DNA of 64,000 bases, from positions 8,414 to 72,413 of the forward strand of contig JBMZVD010000002.1 of assembly GCA_049625305.1 (NCBI GenBank), read 5' to 3'. Both the position numbers and the translations under genes were made by a program. This document shows positions 36,311 to 45,141 of this stretch, piece after piece. The DNA comes from Flavicella sp049625305 (GTDB lineage Bacteria > Bacteroidota > Bacteroidia > Flavobacteriales > Flavobacteriaceae). The notes beneath the pieces are model-generated. The model had not been told where the DNA came from and searched no databases. It saw only the letters and a list, made by a program, of their open reading frames with translations. How positions within the stretch are numbered: the first letter of the stretch is position 1; each line of letters opens with the position of its first letter.

Positions 36311-37318
36311 ATGAAAAATAGAAACGCCATACCCGATTTACTCAAAGGCATTGCTGTGCTATGTATGATTCAGGTTCATGTATTGGAAGTATTCGCTATT
36401 CCTACGTTCACAGAAACGGCTATTGGAAAAGCTTTACTCTTTTTGGGTGGCCCTTGGGTAGCTCCTGTATTTGGAGCCGTTTTTGGATATTATATTGCTG
36501 CCTCCAAAAAAACAACCAAAGAGCTTTGGCAAAGAGGGGGCTACTTACTCCTCGTTGGTTTCGGGTTAAATATTGCCTTAAATGCCAATTTATTCTATAA
36601 AATTTACATAGGTAGTCTTCAGATAAATCCCTATCCTTATCTTTTTGGAGTTGATTTTTTACTCTTTGCGGGCCTGGCACTTTTCCCATTGACTTTACTA
36701 AAAAACAAACAAATATTAGGTCTGCTTATAGCCCTTGTAACAGCTTCTTTTTTGGGAACCTTGCTAGTAACGTATACCACCACCGATACTATTGCAAACT
36801 ATATACTCGCCTTTTTGTACGGTACTGCTCGCTGGTCCTACTTCCCTTTATTACCATGGATTTGCTATCCACTGATGGGAATGCTGTACCGTAATCTTCA
36901 AGTAAAAAAAGGATGGAAGCTACTACAACACTCAAAAACACAACATCTAATATTAGTCCTTGGAAGTGTGTTTCTTTTTTTTACACTAGACTATGCTATT
37001 GAAATAGCCTCTCATTTGCAAAACTATTACCACCACGGAATAAGTTTCGTGATTTGGACAGGGTTCTTTTTGATGTTCTTGACATCAACTGCCTACCAAG
37101 TTGAACTAAAACTATCTGGTAACAGAGTAGTAAAATACCTGAAATGGTTGGGTGGAAATGTCACGGTAATCTATATTGTACAATGGATCCTCATCGGAAA
37201 TATAGGCACAGAAATTTTTCAAACGGTCGAAAGCCCATTATTATTGATATATAGTTATATCAGCGTATTAGCAGGCTCTAGTTGTATCGTTTTGGTTTGG
37301 AAAAAAATAGCAGCTTAA
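36311..37318 (+). CDS. DUF1624/HGSNAT-like membrane acyltransferase family protein
   Basis: The 335-residue protein has about ten membrane helices. Its N-terminus, NAIPDLLKGIAVLCMIQVHVLE, matches the 'DxxKGxAVxxMIxxH' opening of heparan-alpha-glucosaminide N-acetyltransferase-like/DUF1624 proteins, where the His is thought to carry or pass the acyl group. A role in acylating an envelope glycan is possible but inferred. It overlaps the ATP-grasp gene tail to tail by four bases and is not part of that operon. Confidence 0.8.
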   Translation: MKNRNAIPDLLKGIAVLCMIQVHVLEVFAIPTFTETAIGKALLFLGGPWVAPVFGAVFGYYIAASKKTTKELWQRGGYLLLVGFGLNIALNANLFYKIYIGSLQINPYPYLFGVDFLLFAGLALFPLTLLKNKQILGLLIALVTASFLGTLLVTYTTTDTIANYILAFLYGTARWSYFPLLPWICYPLMGMLYRNLQVKKGWKLLQHSKTQHLILVLGSVFLFFTLDYAIEIASHLQNYYHHGISFVIWTGFFLMFLTSTAYQVELKLSGNRVVKYLKWLGGNVTVIYIVQWILIGNIGTEIFQTVESPLLLIYSYISVLAGSSCIVLVWKKIAA

Positions 37319-38802
37319 CCTAATTTGAAGCCCTCTTGTAACTCTGCTAAATCTTCTTCTGATAAGGCGCTCATATCTAAAATTTCTGACTTGTAATGAG
37401 AACGCAACGCCTTTATCCAACGTTTGGCACGGCTTGAAATTTCAAAATCATCAGACATCAACCTACCACGCAATACCAAAATACCCAAGTCTGCTCCCTC
37501 ATAAATATAATCGTCTTTTTGGGTGATTTGTATAAAAAAAGCTTCGTTATCTCCCAATACCGCTTGTCGGTGGGTGTCCATTTTTTTGAAACGTATGTTC
37601 CCATTATTTTTCATTTCCCAAATTCCCGAGGCAGGAACGGCTGTCGCTAATTCTAAAGTCTTATACGTATGTTTGACAACCAACTGGCTCCAACTATCCA
37701 TATTAGCGGCTTCTGCCCAACGGTCCGAAAGTGCAGCTGTATCTATCTCGTAAGGAATGTCCATCCACTCCAACAAGTGAAATAAAAACAATGGCACATC
37801 TAGCATTGCAAACTTTGAGTGATTGGTCAGACTACTCACCCCAGAAACTCGAGGGTTCAATTCTCCTAGATAAACTTCTTTGCTATCCTGATCTATCAAA
37901 TAATCCAATTCAAAATATCCTTTGTATCCTTCTTCTCGTAACTGATCTCCGAATCGTTGGGTATATATTTTGGCTTTGTTGCGAATATCTTCTGTAAAGG
38001 CATTGGGGTAGATTTCATTCCCACACCAACCTCCTTTGTAAGGCGTCAATTCTTTAAAACCAACCAACTCCGTCATTAGAGGAGCTACTATCGTCCCGTG
38101 TTGAGTCACACATCCCTCGATAGCCGTTCCATAACAATTGATGCGCTTCATAATTTTGACCTCTTCCTCTGCTTCTATCTCAGAAGCATGTTCTTCATAG
38201 CTCGCTTCATCTGTTATAAAAAAAGTCGTATGCCCAGAGTCCCCAAAAGGAGTTTGTATGACCAAATCAGAACCCAGCCCTTTGGACACTTTACACAAGT
38301 GCTCATAATTTTCCACTTTAGAAAGTACATTCGGCACACAAGCTACCCCGGCTTTGGCAGCAATACGATTGGTATTTACCTTATTGTCTAATGAGGTTCG
38401 TAAGTCCGCACTTGGAAAACACAAATCCAAGCCTAATGTCTTGGTCAAGGTTTCTGTTTTCTCATCAAACATCAAAAACAAAGCTTTGCTATTTTCTCCA
38501 GCAACTTTTTGACTATTGATATAATCTATGACCTCTGGATGTGTCAACAAATAGTTATTGATATCCTCAATACTCGTAAATTCTGGATGGGGCACCTCCT
38601 CTTTAGGAGAAAACAAGTTCAGATGCAAGCCCTCATAAGAATCGATATGACTGATGTATTTGAAATTCGACACCCATTCATCCATCCCCAACAAGTTAAA
38701 ATTGGTAGCACTGATAAAGTAAATAGGAGTTGTATTTTGTTTGAAAAAGTTTTTAATTTCTTGAATTCCTTTTAAAACGGGCTGTTGGTTTGAAGTAGTC
38801 AT
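37315..38802 (-). CDS. ATP-grasp ligase (biotin-carboxylase-like)
   Basis: The 495-residue protein has an ATP-grasp core: LDNKVNTNRIAAKAGV (about 140-155), the LVIQTPFGDSGHTTFF lysine-less Gly loop region, KIMKRINCYGTAIEGCV, and the metal-binding YFELDYLIDQD...LGELNPRVSG. It resembles carboxylate-amine ligases of the carbamoyl-phosphate/biotin carboxylase type, but lacks a biotin domain. A TTG at 38808 also opens the frame; I take the ATG at 38802. It follows the decarboxylase gene by about 20 bases, so it probably ligates the decarboxylase's amine product, or its precursor, to a carboxylate. Substrates unknown. Confidence 0.85.
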   Translation of the reverse strand: MTTSNQQPVLKGIQEIKNFFKQNTTPIYFISATNFNLLGMDEWVSNFKYISHIDSYEGLHLNLFSPKEEVPHPEFTSIEDINNYLLTHPEVIDYINSQKVAGENSKALFLMFDEKTETLTKTLGLDLCFPSADLRTSLDNKVNTNRIAAKAGVACVPNVLSKVENYEHLCKVSKGLGSDLVIQTPFGDSGHTTFFITDEASYEEHASEIEAEEEVKIMKRINCYGTAIEGCVTQHGTIVAPLMTELVGFKELTPYKGGWCGNEIYPNAFTEDIRNKAKIYTQRFGDQLREEGYKGYFELDYLIDQDSKEVYLGELNPRVSGVSSLTNHSKFAMLDVPLFLFHLLEWMDIPYEIDTAALSDRWAEAANMDSWSQLVVKHTYKTLELATAVPASGIWEMKNNGNIRFKKMDTHRQAVLGDNEAFFIQITQKDDYIYEGADLGILVLRGRLMSDDFEISSRAKRWIKALRSHYKSEILDMSALSEEDLAELQEGFKLG

Positions 38803-38824
38803 TTTCAATAGTTTTTTTTATGGT

Positions 38825-41557
38825 TTAATTATCGGATCCACCGATTTGTATGGCTTTCATAGCGTGCATAGCACCCATAGCTGAAATAGTATTTTTTCTA
38901 CTCAAAGCTTCTTCGGTAAAAACCTTCAGTCCAAGATCTGCCCTGTATCCGTGAATTTCTTTTACATCTAAGGCCAACATAAACCGAATGATTGCAGCAC
39001 TTACCTCTTGCCCTGGAACTAAAATTGGAAAACCAGGTGGGTATGGAATCACAAAAGAAGTAGAAACCAAAGATTTTGAGTTTTCAAGAGCTTCCAAGCT
39101 ATCTTCCAACAATATATAAGTACACAAATCCTCTTCATAACCTAAAAAATAAGCTTCACGAATGTTTCCTCCTGGAACTCCTGGAGCCGCTAAAAATGAA
39201 TGGTGAAAATTGCTGAAATCTGGCAAAGGAGGTACATCGTGCATCAAAGACTGTATGTAATTTTTAGAAATTTCTGCCTCTCTTTTATTGAGGGAGCGAT
39301 TGCTCGCATCCAATTCATTGGCAATCTGCAACAAAGCATTGATCAAAAAGGTAACACTGCCTCGCGTCGTACCAATATTGGTCATCAACAAAACTGAATT
39401 TCTTGAAGTTTTATTGACCTGAATTCCAAAACGATCCATCAAATATTGGTTTTTAAAAGCGTCTCCGGTAATTCCTGTTTTACCAACAGAAAGGGTCAAT
39501 TTGGTAGGGTCTAATACGAAATCATCCAATTCCCAAGATGCTTCCATCCTGTCCCAACCTCTTTCGATATTGTAGTAATTTTTCTCGTCAGAAACTCGAA
39601 AACGACTCGGAATCAAATCTTCTACGGTCAATAAGTGAAAGTATTTACTCAATTTAGGATGGTCTTTGATTTTAGAGCGCAATACCATTGCCATCTCAAT
39701 GCTCTGTTCTACCAACTCATAACCTTCCAACTCCATTTGTCGTCTTCCGGCATCCAAGGACGCTACTATTTGATAGCTTGCAGAAGTAGTGGTATGTGTC
39801 ATATAAGCCTCATTAAAAGTATCGGCAACCTTTCTACTGAATTCCTCATCCCAAACCTGAATCATAGACCCTTGGCGGAAGCTCGAAAGCGTCTTGTGGG
39901 TGCTTTGTGTTGCATAGACCCTTATTTTAACCAAATCTGGATCAGGCATGCTCGGATGTTCGTTTGCTTTAAGTCCCTTTAGATGTGACTTGTAAGCTTT
40001 GCGATATTCAGGTGTCTTGTATTTGTCGTATAATTTTTGTGCGACATACATTCCGGTTCGCTGCTTGTACATGTAAGTAAAACTCGCAAAAGCAAACCAC
40101 GCTTCGTCCCATAGGAAAACCATATCGGGTTTGATCGCAAGTACTTCTTCCATTACTTTTTCTACATTGTATACCAAACCATCAAAAGTACAATTTGTCA
40201 ATAAAAGCATTTTTACGCGGTCTAACTTTCCGACTTCTTTTAACGAGAGGAGTTTGTCTTTGATGGTTTTCAATGGAACGGCACCATACATAGAGTATTC
40301 CTCTATAGGGTAAGAGTCTAAATAGGCAGGGAAAGCACCTGCTAATACCAAACCGTAGTGATGTGACTTGTGACAATCCCTATCAACTAAGACTACATCG
40401 CCTGGTTTTATCAATGCTTGTTGTACTATTTTATTTGAAGTGGAAGTTCCGTTGGTCACAAAAAATGTACGCTCTGCTCCATAGGCTTTTGCTGCCTTTT
40501 CTTGAGCCTTTTTCATAGGACCTTTTGGCTGTAACAAGGAGTCTAAACCTCCATTCGTGGCAGAAGTCTCTGATAAAAAGACATTTCTCCCATAAAAATC
40601 TCCAAAATCAGAAATCCATCGCGACTTAAACACTGAATTCCCCCTCGAAATAGGCATGGCATGAAAGACACTGATCGGTCGTTTGCTATACTCCGTCAGA
40701 GCTGTAAAAAATGGAGTTTCATAACGTTCATTGATTCCATTGATAATTGTCAAATGCAACTCTTGGACATCTTCCATACGGTAAAAGATGCGGCGAAAAG
40801 CTTTGACCGTAGTATCTTCCATATGAGTCAATGAAACATCCGTAATATAATAGATATCTAACTCGGGACGAAATTGTTTGATGTATTTCCCTAACAATGG
40901 TCCTAGCGCTGCATCAGAAACATTAGTAAGGTCAATTTTCAAAACATTTTGAATAAAAGGCTTCAGCAATGTGCTGATGTTTTTTGAAAAATGCAGAGGT
41001 GCATAACGAATGACTGCTGCTTGAATGTTATAGTTAAAAAACAAACAAATCAGCGCGTCTTGAAAAGAACGTTGCACCACCAAATCGTAGGTCAGTTGAT
41101 CCCTTGGATCCATAAGCTCCTTGGACTTCTTTTTGAGCAATTCCTCATCGTGCAACGATAGGTTCTCTACATACAATACCTCAAAGGAATTACCTTTGAC
41201 GTCCATTGCCTTCTTTTGAGAACCTTTATCAGACTTGTCAAAATGGTCGGGACGCAACTCAGGATGGGTACGGTAATCGTCACTCACCAACAAAGCCACC
41301 ACCTCAGTCACTCGATTGCTCACGGCATTGAACTCCTCTTTGGAGACAGCTGCAATAATTTCTTTTGTAAAAGTAGCTCCAGGGAATGAAAAATAATGCT
41401 CAATACATAATAAATTTTGGAGAATACTATTCAAAGCCTCTAGACGTTTGTCAAAACTCTTGTCTTTTTGGTAGTGGGTAATCTGTTTACTCTGTTCTTT
41501 TAAATCATTCCACAAGTCAATGCGAAGTTGGTTGATATTGTAATGTTTTGAAATCAT
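38825..41557 (-). CDS. Orn/Lys/Arg decarboxylase-family PLP enzyme
   Basis: The 910-residue protein has an N-terminal region of about 300 residues with a wing/receiver-like fold and a fold-type I PLP domain. Seen: FFVTNGTSTSNK, DRDCHKSHHYG, DEAWFAFASF (PLP-ring Asp) and the Schiff-base Lys555 in QSTHKTLSSFRQGS, all as in arginine/lysine/ornithine decarboxylases. It is longer than the 710-760 residues of the E. coli acid-inducible enzymes. Residues that fix substrate choice cannot be judged by eye. Middle gene of a minus-strand operon with a VOC protein (42 bases upstream) and an ATP-grasp ligase downstream. It should release CO2 from a basic amino acid to give an amine such as agmatine, cadaverine or putrescine. 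Confidence 0.9.
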   Translation of the reverse strand: MISKHYNINQLRIDLWNDLKEQSKQITHYQKDKSFDKRLEALNSILQNLLCIEHYFSFPGATFTKEIIAAVSKEEFNAVSNRVTEVVALLVSDDYRTHPELRPDHFDKSDKGSQKKAMDVKGNSFEVLYVENLSLHDEELLKKKSKELMDPRDQLTYDLVVQRSFQDALICLFFNYNIQAAVIRYAPLHFSKNISTLLKPFIQNVLKIDLTNVSDAALGPLLGKYIKQFRPELDIYYITDVSLTHMEDTTVKAFRRIFYRMEDVQELHLTIINGINERYETPFFTALTEYSKRPISVFHAMPISRGNSVFKSRWISDFGDFYGRNVFLSETSATNGGLDSLLQPKGPMKKAQEKAAKAYGAERTFFVTNGTSTSNKIVQQALIKPGDVVLVDRDCHKSHHYGLVLAGAFPAYLDSYPIEEYSMYGAVPLKTIKDKLLSLKEVGKLDRVKMLLLTNCTFDGLVYNVEKVMEEVLAIKPDMVFLWDEAWFAFASFTYMYKQRTGMYVAQKLYDKYKTPEYRKAYKSHLKGLKANEHPSMPDPDLVKIRVYATQSTHKTLSSFRQGSMIQVWDEEFSRKVADTFNEAYMTHTTTSASYQIVASLDAGRRQMELEGYELVEQSIEMAMVLRSKIKDHPKLSKYFHLLTVEDLIPSRFRVSDEKNYYNIERGWDRMEASWELDDFVLDPTKLTLSVGKTGITGDAFKNQYLMDRFGIQVNKTSRNSVLLMTNIGTTRGSVTFLINALLQIANELDASNRSLNKREAEISKNYIQSLMHDVPPLPDFSNFHHSFLAAPGVPGGNIREAYFLGYEEDLCTYILLEDSLEALENSKSLVSTSFVIPYPPGFPILVPGQEVSAAIIRFMLALDVKEIHGYRADLGLKVFTEEALSRKNTISAMGAMHAMKAIQIGGSDN

Positions 41558-41599
41558 TATGAATCGGTTTAATGCATTTATAAACAGACTAATTAATCT

Positions 41600-42040
41600 T
41601 TATTTCTTTGAGTGTAACGCCATACGGTTTCCTTCAGAATCTATAAACAAGGCAAAATACCCAGCGGTATCACTCAAAAAAGTCTTTTGCATAATCACCC
41701 TTCCTCCTGCCTCATTGACTCTTGAAAGTACGAGGTTCAAATCTTCACCTCCGTTCAAATAAACCAAAGGTCCTACCTCACTCGGTACACAACCAGGCCC
41801 TGTTACAATAGCGCCCCCTATTCCTGTTTCTGCAGGGAAAAAAGACATGGCAAAACCATTTAACTCAACAGATTTCATCTCTATCTGGTAAATATAATTG
41901 TAAAAAGAAGTAGATCTATAATGACTGTAAGCAGGAATCTCAAACCAACTGACGAAATTTTTAAAAACAGCTTTTTTATCTTTTAGCTTCTTTAGACTCG
42001 CTTCTTCTATTTTTTTCTTAAGGTTGACTGTAGACCCCAT
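41600..42040 (-). CDS. VOC (glyoxalase/bleomycin-resistance fold) protein
   Basis: The 146-residue protein has one VOC domain (about 31-143: FVSWFEIPAYSHYRSTSFY, GGAIVTGPGCVPS, VYLNGGEDLNLVLSRV, GYFALFIDSEGNRMALH) after a 30-residue Lys-rich N-terminal helix. This subgroup usually binds small ligands as a dimer and the Glu of FEIPA is a frequent metal-site residue. It is the first gene of the VOC/decarboxylase/ATP-grasp operon, diverging from the transporter operon across a 227-base gap. Enzymatic or binding role toward the pathway's metabolite is inference. Confidence 0.87.
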   Translation of the reverse strand: MGSTVNLKKKIEEASLKKLKDKKAVFKNFVSWFEIPAYSHYRSTSFYNYIYQIEMKSVELNGFAMSFFPAETGIGGAIVTGPGCVPSEVGPLVYLNGGEDLNLVLSRVNEAGGRVIMQKTFLSDTAGYFALFIDSEGNRMALHSKK

Positions 42041-42267
42041 AGTAACGTGTAATTATTTTTAAAAAGAAAGTACCTATGCTTTATGAAGTATCCTAACAAC
42101 AAAACCATAAAGAACTGTTAACTACTAGGATTTGCTTGTATAAATCAGAAAACTTTTAGTAAATTACAAATATTATTTCAGTTTCAATGACATAAATACA
42201 TTCATACGATCAATTTTATACCTTTTTAACATTTAATTGAAAATAGTACTAGCAGATTACTTCTTAT

Positions 42268-44469
42268 ATGAATAAAACGATACAACAAAATTATTGGATT
42301 CAATCTGTCTTGAACAGTTATAGCTTGGTATTCTTTTCATTAAACAATCTATTTGCATTGTGTATTCTTTTGGTAACATTTTTCACCCCTTTTGTAGGAA
42401 TTTGTGGTTTTATGGGGATTCTAATCACAAACGTGGTCGCAAATTATTTAGGTTTTGACAAGAAAGACATACATAGCGGAATGTTTGGTTTCAATGCACT
42501 CTTTCTTGGAATGGCCATGGGTTATGAATTTAATGTGAACGGTCCTTTTCTTGTATTGTTTCTCTCGGCCATGTTGATTTTATTATTGATCACAGTATCT
42601 ATGCGTGGTTATTTGAACAAATACAACCTGCCTTTTCTTGTTTTCCCCTTTATCATCACCTACTGGTTGGTATCGCTCTCAGCTTCTAACTTCGACAATA
42701 TTATCTTAAACGAAAGCCATAGCTATACCATCAACCAAAATTTAAAAGAGAGTACCTCCATATGGTATCAGATCACACATACTCTGGATAGCTTTCCCTT
42801 GTTCCCATTTGTTGCTGCCTATCTCAAAACACTAGCGGGAACCTTTTTTCAAAATAGTATTTTAGCAGGAGTTCTTATCGCATTAGGATTGTTGCAATTT
42901 TCGAGAATCGCCTTTTCTTTGAGTATTATTGGCTTTTCTTGTGCCTATTTTTACTATGTTATTTTTGGAGCCGATGTATCAGATTTGACCCATGATCTAT
43001 TGGGGGCAAATTTTATTTTTACAGCCATTGCCATTGGTTGCTTCTTTATCATTCCAAATACCTACAGCTATCTTTTGGTTGTCGTTCTTACGCCTGTGGT
43101 ACTTTTAAGTGCTTTGGCTCTGACAAAAATTTTAGCACCTTTTCAAATCAAACCCTATTCTTTATCGTTTAGCCTGATCACTACTTTGGTACTGTTTGCA
43201 CTCAACCAGCGCTTGTTTACCAAATACCTACAAGTCGTCACGCTGCAATACTTCTCTGCGGAAAAGACAATCTACAAATACATCAATTCCTTGCAGCGCT
43301 TTAAAAACGAGCACCTGTACAAAGTAATATTGCCTTTTATTGGAGAATGGAATGTAAGCCAAGGCTACGACGGAAATATCACGCATTTAGGAGATTGGAG
43401 CAAAGCATTAGATTTTGTGATTGAAGACTCTGAAGAAAACACCTACTTCTTACCGGCTAATCTCAAAGAAGGTATGAAACCTGAAAATTTCTATTGCTAC
43501 AATAAAGAAATACTAGCCCCCTATGACGGTTATGTTTACGACATCATCAATACAGTAGATGACAACGATATCGGTGACATGGACACCTCTAACAATTGGG
43601 GAAATTCAATTATAATAAACCACTTAAACGGGCTGTTTTCTCAAATAAGTCATATAAAAAAGGATTCTTTTGGGGTTTTTGTAGGTCAATACATCAAAAA
43701 AGGTACTTTTTTGGGAACTTGTGGAAATTCCGGACGTTCTCCAGAGCCACATATTCATTTTCAATTTCAAACTGCTCCTTATTTGGGTTCGAAAACTTTC
43801 CCCTATCCTATTGCTTATTTTATCGAAAGAAAAGGAGGAAAAAGAAAACTGAGAATCTCTGAAGTACCCAATGAAAAAGCTTTTATAAGCAATGTATTGG
43901 TGAGTGAACTTTTAGCGGTCGGCTTTTCTTTACTTCCCGGACAAAAACTAAGTCTAAAAAATACCCAAACGAATGAAAAAGTGTATTGGGAAGTATTTAC
44001 GGATGCATTCAATCGAACACATATTTATTGTAAAGCCTCTAAATCAACGGCCTATTTTAAGAACGATGGAACCATGTTTTACTTTACCGATTTTGAAGGA
44101 GACAAAAAATCACTCCTCTTTCAATTTTACCTTGCTGCCTACCGACAATTACTAGGATACTATGAGGGTGTAGACGTGGAAGACAAGATACCTTTGATTC
44201 ATTTTAACAAAAAGATCCCACAGTTTTTCCAAGACTTTTTAGCGCCCTTTTACTTATTTACGCAAGCAAATTATAAGGCTTCCTTTGAATATGCTGACAA
44301 CATATATGCTCCACAACACTTAAAAATAAAGGCATCCGTAGAGGCTAAACTGGTTGATTACAGCTTCAAAAAGACAAATTTTGAACTAGAGCTGAAAGAT
44401 TACAAACTAAACAGTTTTACCATACACCATAAAAAACATACCGAACAGTATCTTTTTGAATTTGAATAA
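42268..44469 (+). CDS. Urea-transporter-like membrane domain fused to an M23 peptidase domain
   Basis: The 733-residue protein begins with ten or so membrane helices matching the urea transporter family (residues about 20-310; NLFALCILLVTFF, GLFGFNAL-type segment SGMFGFNALFLGMAMG). A lysostaphin-like M23 domain follows (about 365-510) with H462 in SQISHIKKD, the VGQYIKKGTFLGTCGNSG strand and the HxH pair His495/His497. The first metal motif is not the usual HxxxD: Asp382 is preceded by Ser378 at the expected His position, with His373 nine residues before. A beta-rich tail runs to 733. No urease genes are near. The combination suggests a channel with an extracytoplasmic wall- or ligand-binding domain; function unknown. 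Confidence 0.87.
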   Translation: MNKTIQQNYWIQSVLNSYSLVFFSLNNLFALCILLVTFFTPFVGICGFMGILITNVVANYLGFDKKDIHSGMFGFNALFLGMAMGYEFNVNGPFLVLFLSAMLILLLITVSMRGYLNKYNLPFLVFPFIITYWLVSLSASNFDNIILNESHSYTINQNLKESTSIWYQITHTLDSFPLFPFVAAYLKTLAGTFFQNSILAGVLIALGLLQFSRIAFSLSIIGFSCAYFYYVIFGADVSDLTHDLLGANFIFTAIAIGCFFIIPNTYSYLLVVVLTPVVLLSALALTKILAPFQIKPYSLSFSLITTLVLFALNQRLFTKYLQVVTLQYFSAEKTIYKYINSLQRFKNEHLYKVILPFIGEWNVSQGYDGNITHLGDWSKALDFVIEDSEENTYFLPANLKEGMKPENFYCYNKEILAPYDGYVYDIINTVDDNDIGDMDTSNNWGNSIIINHLNGLFSQISHIKKDSFGVFVGQYIKKGTFLGTCGNSGRSPEPHIHFQFQTAPYLGSKTFPYPIAYFIERKGGKRKLRISEVPNEKAFISNVLVSELLAVGFSLLPGQKLSLKNTQTNEKVYWEVFTDAFNRTHIYCKASKSTAYFKNDGTMFYFTDFEGDKKSLLFQFYLAAYRQLLGYYEGVDVEDKIPLIHFNKKIPQFFQDFLAPFYLFTQANYKASFEYADNIYAPQHLKIKASVEAKLVDYSFKKTNFELELKDYKLNSFTIHHKKHTEQYLFEFE

Positions 44470-44495
44470 AAAAACACTTTTTAAACTTAAAGACA

Positions 44496-45110
44496 ATGAA
44501 CTTATTTAAACAATGCTACCTAGTATTCTTATTTTTAACGACTGTGCAAATAACTGCACAAAACAAAAAAATCACTAGTGCTTTTGCAACTTCTTATACT
44601 TTTCAAGAACAGGCAAACTACGAAGCTGCCATTGCAGAAATAAACAAAGTATACAATGAAGACTCCTATGAAATCAATCTGCGTTTAGGGTGGTTACACT
44701 ACTTGGGAGAAAACAATGTGCAAGCGATTAATTATTACAAAAAGGCATCTAAAATTATGCCAGCTGCTACGGAACCACAGTGGAATATGATTACAGTCTA
44801 TACCAAGACAGAAAACTGGATAGAGATTGAAAAACAATACTTATCAATCATCGAATTGGATCCAAAAAACACGAGTGCTAATTACAACCTAGGACTTATT
44901 TATTACTACAGAAAAGACTTTTCTAGGGCCAAAAAATACTTTGATGTAGCACTAAATATCAAACCTTTCGGCTACAACAACCTTTTGATGAGCGCTTGGA
45001 CCAATTATTTCTTAGGAAATAGAAACAATGCTTCTATCTTGTTCAACAAAGTACTATTGTACAGTCCAAACGACCCTTCTGCATTAGAAGGTTTGGCCTT
45101 GATGAAATAA
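44496..45110 (+). CDS. Secreted TPR-repeat protein
   Basis: The 204-residue protein has a signal peptide (1-22, ending ITAQ) and about four TPR motifs over the whole mature length (for example NYEAAIAEINKVYNEDSY, NWIEIEKQYLSIIELDPKN, DFSRAKKYFDVALNIKP). It starts 26 bases after the urea-transporter/M23 fusion and 31 before the next TPR protein, so the three are one operon. Probably a periplasmic adaptor between the inner-membrane channel and the outer-membrane barrel protein; that link is inference. Confidence 0.85.
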   Translation: MNLFKQCYLVFLFLTTVQITAQNKKITSAFATSYTFQEQANYEAAIAEINKVYNEDSYEINLRLGWLHYLGENNVQAINYYKKASKIMPAATEPQWNMITVYTKTENWIEIEKQYLSIIELDPKNTSANYNLGLIYYYRKDFSRAKKYFDVALNIKPFGYNNLLMSAWTNYFLGNRNNASILFNKVLLYSPNDPSALEGLALMK

Positions 45111-45141
45111 AACAAATATTCACTTTAAAAGCATCTAAACT

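Noticed and set aside
42041..42267. Promoters in the divergent gap of the decarboxylase/transporter locus
   Set aside because: Only one-mismatch -7 boxes (for example TACCTTTT at 42219-42226); not strong enough to list as features.
42268..44469. Reading the urea-transporter-like gene as part of a urease locus
   Set aside because: No urease structural or accessory gene lies in the window.
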